Virus record (IMG/VR): IMGVR_UViG_3300022744_000020
Coordinates: 186,001-250,000 of that record
Source: a virus
DNA length: 64,000 bases
Reading direction: 5' to 3' (one strand)
Shown: piece after piece, positions 58,438 to 64,000 of the stretch
Position numbering within the stretch: the first letter of the stretch is position 1
How the letters are laid out: each line of letters opens with the position of its first letter
Position numbers and translations under genes: made by a program
The notes under the pieces: generated by a model
Seen by the model: the letters and a program-made list of their open reading frames with translations, nothing else
Database searches by the model: none
Told to the model about the DNA's origin: nothing

Positions 58438-58863
58438 ATGAAAACACTTGCCACTCCGCTCCCCCTAGATCCTTTCCTGGCTCAACATGCTTGGTTCCAA
58501 TCCGTCCAAAGCAAGAAACACTATTTGTTCTGGTGGTGTCCTGCCAACGAATGCTGGTCTTCTGGTCCCGATCTTCCGGCTGCGAGCGAGATCGGAGATT
58601 TCAGCTTTTTCTCCTGCTGTCCCAATCCGGGGTATCTTCCCGCCAAAGACACCCTCGTGATCGAGTACCTGCAATCCATTCGATCGATAGTGCCTCCGAC
58701 TGAACTCCGATATGCACATCGTGCCGAACTCATCAAACTCTTTCGATCTAAACTTGGATTTAGCTTGAGGCAAGCCAAGGATGAAAGCGAAGCGATCCTG
58801 GACCGGCTCTGGATGAGCGATTCGGACACTTACGCCGGTGCCCTACTGAACGCCGTTGGTTAA
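58438..58863 (+). CDS. Unknown protein, 141 aa
   Basis: Begins MKTLATPLPLDPFLAQHAWF; aromatic and Cys-containing first half (FWWCPANECW, FFSCCPNPG). The C-terminal half is helical (RAELIKLFRSKLGFSLRQAKDESE). Role unknown. Confidence 0.74.
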   Translation: MKTLATPLPLDPFLAQHAWFQSVQSKKHYLFWWCPANECWSSGPDLPAASEIGDFSFFSCCPNPGYLPAKDTLVIEYLQSIRSIVPPTELRYAHRAELIKLFRSKLGFSLRQAKDESEAILDRLWMSDSDTYAGALLNAVG

Positions 58864-58888
58864 ATCACTCACTCCGCAAGGAAATTCA

Positions 58889-59938
58889 ATGACTACACGC
58901 ACTAATTCTGGAATCGTTACCTTTGGTTGGAACGGCAGCATTCACGACCAATATTTCACCTCGAACCCTATGGAGCTTTTGGAACCAGGGCAATACGAAT
59001 TCATGCAAGACAGTGGCATGTTGTCGGCAATTGAGTCTCGTACTCAGCCGGTTGAGTTGTCTCTCTGGGCTATTGAAAGTTCCAATCACTGTCTTCGTCA
59101 CGGCTTTGATACGCTGAATATTTCAATGTACGCTGCTCCAAAAAAGGCCCTACAGACCAACAAGTTCTTGCTTTCGGAAATTGTCATCGACCCAAAAACA
59201 GACAAGGCTCGGTTCAGTCATCAAAAATTAGAACTAAAGAAGCCCCTCTACGTTTGGTTGGAGCCTAAAGACGGTTGGAAACTTCGCGATGGTCGGGCAA
59301 CTCATCCAAATGCGGAGCGTATTGGAAAGACATCTTCAATCAGTATCAACCTGCAACGCATGAGCGTGACTGAGGTCGGGGACGCCCTTCCCAATTATTC
59401 GCTGCCAGAAGCGATGAAGGCGGTGCAGTCTAATTCAAAAGAACATTGGTTTAAATTCATTGCTGGAAATTATGAAGGAAAACCCCCACGACCCACTGAT
59501 TCATTGTTGGAAGCCTTGATGGTGCAGGCCGCAACTATGGAAGGAATTCACGATAAAGAATACCTCAAGCTTTGTACAGCGCTGAGTGAAACCCATTCTG
59601 GTCTTAATTGGCCTCAAGAAGTTCTGACCAAGGCTTTTGAGGCGATGGCTGGGGATCGTTCACTCAATACCGCGGCTGAAAATCTGCACTATGAAGGATT
59701 GTTTGGTCGCGCCCTGATTCTGTCCGGTGCCGCTCGGGCCACCTTGTTGGCTTTGCATCGTGTCGGACCTCTGAGAGATGGCGACGTCCCGAGTAAAGCC
59801 GGCAGGGACGAGTTATTGGCGATCGGATTGATCGAAAAGATCATCGTTCGTGGAGAGGACGGGTATCAAGCCTGCAATTATCGAGGTCGCGATGTGATGA
59901 AAGCACTGAACGTTCTTTATCCGGATAAAAAATTATAG
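58889..59938 (+). CDS. Unknown protein with C-terminal winged-helix-like domain, 349 aa
   Basis: The ATG at 58889 follows GCAAGGAAATTCA. The N-terminal 250 residues are unrecognised (beta-rich then helical). The last ~90 (GAARATLLALHRVGPL...LIEKIIVRGEDGYQACNYRGRDVMKALNVLYPDKKL) match in pattern the C-terminus of the 1112-residue protein at 45730 (GARCVLRTLKEVGA...GVIALKMLKVLFPNEG) and look like a winged helix. It is the last gene before the large structured RNA. Confidence 0.78.
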   Translation: MTTRTNSGIVTFGWNGSIHDQYFTSNPMELLEPGQYEFMQDSGMLSAIESRTQPVELSLWAIESSNHCLRHGFDTLNISMYAAPKKALQTNKFLLSEIVIDPKTDKARFSHQKLELKKPLYVWLEPKDGWKLRDGRATHPNAERIGKTSSISINLQRMSVTEVGDALPNYSLPEAMKAVQSNSKEHWFKFIAGNYEGKPPRPTDSLLEALMVQAATMEGIHDKEYLKLCTALSETHSGLNWPQEVLTKAFEAMAGDRSLNTAAENLHYEGLFGRALILSGAARATLLALHRVGPLRDGDVPSKAGRDELLAIGLIEKIIVRGEDGYQACNYRGRDVMKALNVLYPDKKL

Positions 59939-59940
59939 GA

Positions 59941-60470
59941 AGATCCCTATAATCTGCGAAAGCAGAAATGCCATTTGAGATAGGGTTGGGACTGGTAACG
60001 GGGCCCAATGACTTCAACCTTAACGGGTTGCGCTCCAGTGGAGCAGCGAAGTCGCAGATGCTGTCTCTGGAAGACCGGGAACCTGAAAAGTAATCCCGCG
60101 TCGGCATCACTGTGCCTATGGGTGTAGTCAGTGATGTTTATAAACGAACCATCCGTGACAACTCAGACTTGTCACGGAGTTCAAGGTAGGGAGGGAAATC
60201 GAAATTAACTCCCCTAGAAGTCCTTGGTCATGCCCACCACTCGGAAAGCCCCCTTCCGCTGGGAATGTTTCGACGAAATTCCAGACTCTGAGGGGTTTGG
60301 ATGGATGAAAATCCACTCGTGACTTTAAGCCGGGCCTCAGCCCAAAACCTGCCCGTGTAGCCGGGCATAGGCAAGGGTATGCCGAAGTTAAAATCGGAAG
60401 TCGCACCACAGATCTTCCACCCAAAAGAAACGAATCTTCGCCTGCTACCTTGCGTGGAAGACCAGTCTCT
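59941..60470 (+). ncRNA. Large structured non-coding RNA (~530 nt), unknown class
   Basis: No convincing gene is present, yet many helices are visible. CCCTAT/ATAGGG (59945-59950 with 59980-59985) encloses a GAAA-capped hairpin (59953-59966). TTGGG/CCCAA (59986 with 60004). A three-way junction is formed by ACTTC/GAAGT (60011-60015 with 60048-60052) around AACC/GGTT and GCTCC/GGAGC hairpins. Further stems are CGGGA/TCCCG (60076 with 60094), CCGTGACA/TGTCACGG (60153-60160 with 60170-60177), CGGAA/TTCCG (60242), GGAAT/ATTCC (60262 with 60278), GGGC/GCCC (60332), GCCCG/CGGGC (60351 with 60362) and TCTTCCAC/GTGGAAGA (60413-60420 with 60454-60461). A strong terminator follows. It does not show the tmRNA, RNase P or group I intron hallmarks I know. 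Size and style recall the ornate phage RNAs GOLLD and ROOL, but I cannot match it to either. Confidence 0.75.
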
Positions 60471-60520
60471 CTGCCCCACCCTCATGCTCAAAAGGCGTGA
60501 GGGTGGGGCAGTTCTTTTTT
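60471..60520 (+). terminator. Terminator of the structured RNA
   Basis: A 14-bp stem CTGCCCCACCCTCA and complement (60471-60484 with 60498-60511), loop containing CTCAAAAGG, followed by TTCTTTTTT. Confidence 0.93.
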
Positions 60521-60543
60521 GGTTATTCTAAAGATTAATAGAC

Positions 60544-60553
60544 ACATATCATC
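60544..60553 (+). promoter_or_regulatory. Putative phage promoter
   Basis: ACATATCATC preceded by AAAGATTAATAGAC, 31 bases before the ATG at 60584 and right after the terminator of the structured RNA. Confidence 0.57.
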
Positions 60554-60583
60554 AAGGTGTAACCACCGCCAACGAAAGCAGAT

Positions 60584-60964
60584 ATGTCGCAACAAAAGAC
60601 CCATGCCGAAATCCTGCAAGCCCAGTGCTTGAGCCTTGGTGAGCTTTACCAGGCTGCCAAAGCCACTCTGGACGAAAACACCAGACTGACAGCCACTTTG
60701 GCTTCCTGTACTCGTGAGCGAGATGAAGCTCGGAAGAAGCTTGCCGAACTGCAAACAGCCGGGACAACCGAAGGTGATCAGATCACTTTGTCGAAAGAAA
60801 CTTTCCAGAAGCTGATCGATCTCGGGGAAAGATTTCTCGATAGGGATTTTGATGCGTTCACTGACCGGTCGGTGTTCCGAGGCACTTCGGAAGAATACCA
60901 TCAGAAATACAACCCTCAGGAGTATGAGTTGATCCAAGCTCTTCAGAAACGCATGTACGAATAA
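60584..60964 (+). CDS. Unknown protein with coiled coil, 126 aa
   Basis: Begins MSQQKTHAEILQAQCLSLGE. The N-terminal 60 residues form a predicted coiled coil (YQAAKATLDENTRLTATLA, ERDEARKKLAELQT). An acidic C-terminal half follows. Heads the last unit of the window before the DHFR gene. Confidence 0.77.
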   Translation: MSQQKTHAEILQAQCLSLGELYQAAKATLDENTRLTATLASCTRERDEARKKLAELQTAGTTEGDQITLSKETFQKLIDLGERFLDRDFDAFTDRSVFRGTSEEYHQKYNPQEYELIQALQKRMYE

Positions 60965-60973
60965 GGAGTTGTA

Positions 60974-61255
60974 ATGAAATACCCATTTATTGGTACCAAG
61001 AGATCCCTCGAGCTCAGGTATGCACCCACAGATACAGAAAAACGAAAGCCGTTCCTGTTAATGCCGGCAGGAGAAGCAAACGTTTACCGGATTCTTTGTG
61101 GTGCTCGACTTGAGGGTGGTAAATTGTATCTCAAAGTAAAGACCTGGAATGACGTTCCAGAATACTCGAGTCTTCAACCTGTTGAGATCGTCACCTCGGA
61201 GCAGATCGAGTTTTCTCGGGCCTGTCTTGAAGCGGTAGACAAAAGCACTGCGTGA
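60974..61255 (+). CDS. Unknown protein, 93 aa
   Basis: The ATG at 60974 follows AAGGAGTTGTA. A small beta-rich soluble product (MKYPFIGTKRSLELRYAPTD). Role unknown. Confidence 0.74.
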   Translation: MKYPFIGTKRSLELRYAPTDTEKRKPFLLMPAGEANVYRILCGARLEGGKLYLKVKTWNDVPEYSSLQPVEIVTSEQIEFSRACLEAVDKSTA

Positions 61256-61267
61256 AAGGAAATGCGC

Positions 61268-61597
61268 ATGATGAAGAAAGTTTTGGAGCGATGCGTTGCC
61301 ATGGAGCGGCCTTTTCTTATGGAGCTTGAATGGTGTTTCAAAGAACTCATTCGAGAAATCTTCAAGGAAGGGTTTGTTCGTTTTGGAGCGATTGAGAAAA
61401 TCGCAATACTGAAAAAGAAGATGGCGAGGATCCACGAAGAGGACGAGTTGGACCATAATCGACAAATGGTTTATCTGATCTATTGTACTCACCAGGAAGA
61501 GAACAACCCGGGCTCTTTGGAAATCCGCGCTCGAAGAGTCTCCCTACTGCATGCGTGCGGTCTCGGGGACTTCATCCCCCATCAGCTTCAGGATTAA
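61268..61597 (+). CDS. Unknown helical protein, 109 aa
   Basis: AAAGGAA lies just before an ATG at 61262, but spacing favours the ATG at 61268 or 61271. A very helical, charged product (KKVLERCVAMERPFLMELEW). Role unknown. Confidence 0.7.
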   Translation: MMKKVLERCVAMERPFLMELEWCFKELIREIFKEGFVRFGAIEKIAILKKKMARIHEEDELDHNRQMVYLIYCTHQEENNPGSLEIRARRVSLLHACGLGDFIPHQLQD

Positions 61598-61601
61598 AAG
61601 C

Positions 61602-61979
61602 ATGGCACACAAAACCAAAGAAGATCGACAGAAGGAAGCAGCGGTTCGTCGTCGAAAAGATCTCCCAACCTTGGAGTCTTTCTTCAAGGAGGCTTTGCTG
61701 CAGGCACTGAAGAAGGATGGGACCAAGGAATATCAATACGAAGCCATCCGCCGCAGTCGCCAAAATCTATCCAGCAAGATGGAAGATTGCGACTACGCCG
61801 AACCCGCCATTGAGCGACGGATCGCCGTACTGATTCGAGAAGTCCTCATCGAAACCAACAAGACACCGAGGGACTTCGCACACATCGACTACCAGCACGT
61901 CATCGGCTACTATCTCGAAGTCCCTTTGTTGGACTCCCAAAAGAAAGAACTCAATCTGCATGCTCTCTTACCTACTTAA
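61602..61979 (+). CDS. Unknown protein, 125 aa
   Basis: The ATG at 61602 follows CAGGATTAAAAGC. Strongly basic N-terminus (MAHKTKEDRQKEAAVRRRKD) and a helical body. The last 20 bases overlap the next gene in another frame. Confidence 0.73.
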   Translation: MAHKTKEDRQKEAAVRRRKDLPTLESFFKEALLQALKKDGTKEYQYEAIRRSRQNLSSKMEDCDYAEPAIERRIAVLIREVLIETNKTPRDFAHIDYQHVIGYYLEVPLLDSQKKELNLHALLPT

Positions 61980-62403
61980 ACCCTTCTTCAAACCTCCAGT
62001 GAGGTCGGAGTTCCACTTCCATGGCACGATAGCCAATCGCGAGTACCCTTCCCCGGCAGAGGAATTCAAAAGAGGACCAGGTATCTTTGTGGTGAAGGCA
62101 GTCACCTACGAGCATGCGACTCCGGCGACACCCGTTCGATGGAAGCTCTCCATTCGGACATTGGTACTGGATGAAGTTCGACCTTCACGCTGGTTCAACA
62201 AGCCGGCTGGTGGTTTCGGGTTACTGCGCGGCGTGATCCCTGTCTCGGATGAGAATTTTGCATTCCGAGTGATGCCGAATTCAGGGTTTCAACTTACCGC
62301 TAAACGCAAGTTGCAGTTCCGGAAATCGGACCGGAAAAAGCTGGGCTTTGCCCGTGATCTCACGGTTGTCGTGGATTTTTACGAGTACCGCTGGCCTTTT
62401 TAA
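61960..62403 (+). CDS. Unknown protein, 147 aa
   Basis: Begins MLSYLLKPFFKPPVRSEFHF within the end of the preceding gene. A basic, beta-rich product (RDLTVVVDFYEYRWPF). The start is uncertain because no good ribosome binding site is seen. Confidence 0.68.
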   Translation: MLSYLLKPFFKPPVRSEFHFHGTIANREYPSPAEEFKRGPGIFVVKAVTYEHATPATPVRWKLSIRTLVLDEVRPSRWFNKPAGGFGLLRGVIPVSDENFAFRVMPNSGFQLTAKRKLQFRKSDRKKLGFARDLTVVVDFYEYRWPF

Positions 62404-62455
62404 GAAAACAGCCCCCATTTATTGACACCAACCTAGCACTATCTGGAAGGGAGTA

Positions 62456-63055
62456 ATGCCCCAAACCCAGGTAAGGCTAGGCTGTTTATTTTTTGTCAAA
62501 TCCCCAAATGTCGAGGAAATCATCGTGCAAATCACCCACGTATCTGGCGAAGTCGTCTCCCAATCTGAATCTTATCAGGACTGGGAAGAGGGTCTTCATT
62601 TTGATGTGACCACTTTAGAGACCCGAATTCTCAGAGATAATTACGCGCTGGAGGGTGTTGTATTTGTGCGTAACCGATCCTCTAAAAAACTACTCTTGAG
62701 AAAGACTGATCAGCTCCGAGCTTACAGTTGTTTCTTCCCGAAGATTCCTGATCCGTTTCACTCCAGCATTGCTGAGCATCTGTGCCGTCAAGTCTCCTGG
62801 GTCACAGGGGTACGCGTCACCGAAGCCGAGAAGAACGTCTATTTCCAAAAGCTTAGCCTGGGTCGAGCTTTTGGTTTTGTTGACCCGAAACAAAGAACAG
62901 CTCGAATCATCACCTGTTTGGATGTCACGTGCGATGACCTGATCTCATCTGGTTGGTCCTGGTACGAAGACACTTCATCGGTGAGGAGAAGCGGTGAGTT
63001 CATGCGCGAATGCCTGTCGGATGAATCCGTCCGGGCATTGAACTTCAGCCAGTGA
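62456..63055 (+). CDS. Unknown protein, 199 aa
   Basis: GGAAGGGAG is just before the ATG at 62456. A soluble, mixed alpha/beta protein (MPQTQVRLGCLFFVKSPNVE) with the segment RRSGEFMRECLSDESVRAL near the end. No family is recognised. Confidence 0.77.
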   Translation: MPQTQVRLGCLFFVKSPNVEEIIVQITHVSGEVVSQSESYQDWEEGLHFDVTTLETRILRDNYALEGVVFVRNRSSKKLLLRKTDQLRAYSCFFPKIPDPFHSSIAEHLCRQVSWVTGVRVTEAEKNVYFQKLSLGRAFGFVDPKQRTARIITCLDVTCDDLISSGWSWYEDTSSVRRSGEFMRECLSDESVRALNFSQ

Positions 63056-63073
63056 CCATTGAAGAGAAACAAA

Positions 63074-63643
63074 ATGAAAGCCCCTGTCCCCTACATGAAG
63101 GCCATCTGGGCCGAGTCTGCCAACGGCATCATCGGAAATCAAGGAGCTCTTCCATGGAAGTCCAGTGAGGACATGAAGATTTTCAAAGAGAAGACGGCCG
63201 GCAGTACCGTCATCATGGGTCGAAAGACCTGGGATTCTCTGCCGATCCAGCCGCTCCCTGGTCGTGAAAACATCATCGTCACGAGGGACTTCTTCAACGT
63301 GAACCCCCCAGACGTTCATGGTTTTTCCACTAACCAACTCGATCGGGCTTTCTTTGATGATTACCCCAAGGGAATTCATCAAAGCCTCATGGCGCGGACG
63401 ATTGAGAATCGTCGACCGATCTGGGTCATTGGTGGATCTCAGATCTTCAAAGAGTTCTGGCCTTACATCGCCGAGCTTCACATCACCATCTTCCCGGATC
63501 TGATCGTGAATGGAGACACGTCCTCCCCTCTGCTGGATCGGTCGGACGAACTTCCGATGCATTGGGAAATGAAGGAGAGCGAGTGCCGGTTCATCAAGAC
63601 TGATCGAGAGAGCCTGGATCACCTCGTCTTCGTGCGTAAGTGA
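63074..63643 (+). CDS. folA: Dihydrofolate reductase
   Basis: Regenerates tetrahydrofolate used up by ThyA, with NADPH. The 189-residue product shows the DHFR pattern: MKAIWAESANGIIGNQGALPW (substrate loop), VIMGRKTWDSLP (NADPH loop), RENIIVTRD and IWVIGGSQIFKEF. It is slightly longer than E. coli FolA (159). The ATG at 63074 is preceded by GAAGAGAAACAAA. It sits 61 kb from thyA but serves the same pathway. Confidence 0.95.
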   Translation: MKAPVPYMKAIWAESANGIIGNQGALPWKSSEDMKIFKEKTAGSTVIMGRKTWDSLPIQPLPGRENIIVTRDFFNVNPPDVHGFSTNQLDRAFFDDYPKGIHQSLMARTIENRRPIWVIGGSQIFKEFWPYIAELHITIFPDLIVNGDTSSPLLDRSDELPMHWEMKESECRFIKTDRESLDHLVFVRK

Positions 63644-63660
63644 TTTGGTATTTTTTACAA

Positions 63661-63672
63661 ACATACATCATC
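63661..63672 (+). promoter_or_regulatory. Putative phage promoter
   Basis: ACATACATCATC after GGTATTTTTTACAA, followed by a GGTTAG/CTAACC hairpin (63674-63691), 31 bases before the ligase start. Confidence 0.58.
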
Positions 63673-63703
63673 GGTTAGGTAAAACTAACCGGTGGTGTGC
63701 ATT

Positions 63704-64000
63704 ATGACGTTTCTCCAAGAACAGATTGCTCGAGTCGAATACCTTCGTGCAAAAATCGCAGCAATGGATCGCGACTACCACGAACAGGGACTTCCCCGCG
63801 TTAGCGACGATGTCTATAATCAGGCTTATTCGGAGCTAGTGAAGCTTGAAGAATTGACGGGATTGGATTCCAGCCGTTCCCCGACCCAGGTGGCTACTTG
63901 GAAGCCAAAGAAGACCTTCGAGAAATACACTCACCAGCGCCCTATGCTTTCCATCAAGACGCTGACGGACTCCAGTAAAGAGGCCGCGGTACAGTTTGTA
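63704..64000 (+). CDS. ligA: NAD-dependent DNA ligase, 5' end (partial)
   Basis: The first 99 codons run off the window. The start has the LigA Ia/nucleotidyltransferase signature: LPRVSDDVYNQAYSELVKLEE (Y..L.....SD..YD....EL..LE), SRSPTQV, and THQRPMLSIKTL, which precedes the adenylation lysine in this family. It seals nicks with NAD as cofactor. Driven by the promoter-like motif at 63661. Confidence 0.88.
   Translation, partial: MTFLQEQIARVEYLRAKIAAMDRDYHEQGLPRVSDDVYNQAYSELVKLEELTGLDSSRSPTQVATWKPKKTFEKYTHQRPMLSIKTLTDSSKEAAVQFV

Noticed and set aside
59941-60470. RNase P RNA, tmRNA or group I intron
   Set aside because: The conserved cores I know (GAGGAAAGTCC-type, tag frame plus tRNA-like ends, P/Q/R/S core) are not present.
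60128-60491. Minus-strand frames of 87-98 codons in the structured RNA
   Set aside because: Overlapping frames with poor starts and composition explained by GC-rich helices.
1-64000. CRISPR array, insertion sequence or attachment site
   Set aside because: No spaced direct repeats, transposase gene or flanking repeats with an integrase were seen.

Overview
The window reads as the interior of a large, lytic, double-stranded DNA phage genome (jumbo-like, probably a myovirus of a Gram-negative, likely proteobacterial, host). The support is close gene packing with frequent ATGA or TGATG overlaps, almost no repeats, a phage-style nucleotide cassette (thymidylate synthase, class Ia ribonucleotide reductase, dihydrofolate reductase, NAD-dependent DNA ligase), peptidoglycan-cutting enzymes, tail-fibre genes, a helicase carrying an intein, and many small proteins of unknown function. 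Several products have Sec signal peptides or lipoboxes, which points to a host with a Gram-negative envelope. No capsid, portal, terminase or polymerase gene is seen, so this is an early/accessory part of a bigger genome.

Layout. 1-5.3 kb: end of an unknown gene, a small gene, then thyA-nrdA-nrdB. 5.3-8.1 kb: three tandem paralogues of unknown function. 8.1-8.7 kb (minus): a C40/TIGR02594-like endolysin and a 24-residue hydrophobic peptide. 8.8-18.7 kb: unknown genes plus a large lipoprotein with a predicted beta-helix. 18.7-22.9 kb (minus): two tail-fibre genes. 23-26 kb: small genes including a Nudix hydrolase and a possible ADP-ribosyltransferase. 26.1-30 kb: an SNF2-like helicase split by a class 3 intein, and a helical, possibly structural protein. 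30-33 kb: small genes including a macrodomain protein. 33.2-34.2 kb (minus): a three-helix membrane protein fused to a lytic transglycosylase-like domain. 34.3-38.2 kb: unknown genes. 38.2-42.3 kb: an envelope-directed set (exported, membrane and lipoprotein products, a tyrosine-phosphatase-like enzyme and a TAXI-type solute-binding protein). 42.3-49.1 kb: small genes and a 1112-residue protein of six repeat modules. 49-53 kb: a GNAT acetyltransferase and two tandem secreted lytic transglycosylases. 53.1-53.8 kb: a non-coding stretch with a tRNA-like RNA that lacks a D-arm. 53.9-59.9 kb: short unknown genes. 59.94-60.47 kb: a large, highly structured non-coding RNA with its own terminator. 60.5-64 kb: unknown genes, DHFR and the start of the DNA ligase.

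Expression. Transcription units are separated by strong intrinsic terminators (stems of 10-20 bp, often with a CAAAA or UUCG loop). After many of these, about 30-80 bases before the first gene, lies a recurring AT-rich motif (consensus about AYATATNAYC behind a T-rich stretch) that is probably the phage promoter. The three minus-strand islands all encode envelope- or receptor-directed products and run convergently into bidirectional terminators. The most unusual items are the ~530-base structured RNA, the tRNA-like RNA, the class 3 intein in the helicase P-loop, the possible ADP-ribose gene set, and bacterial-type envelope proteins carried by a phage.
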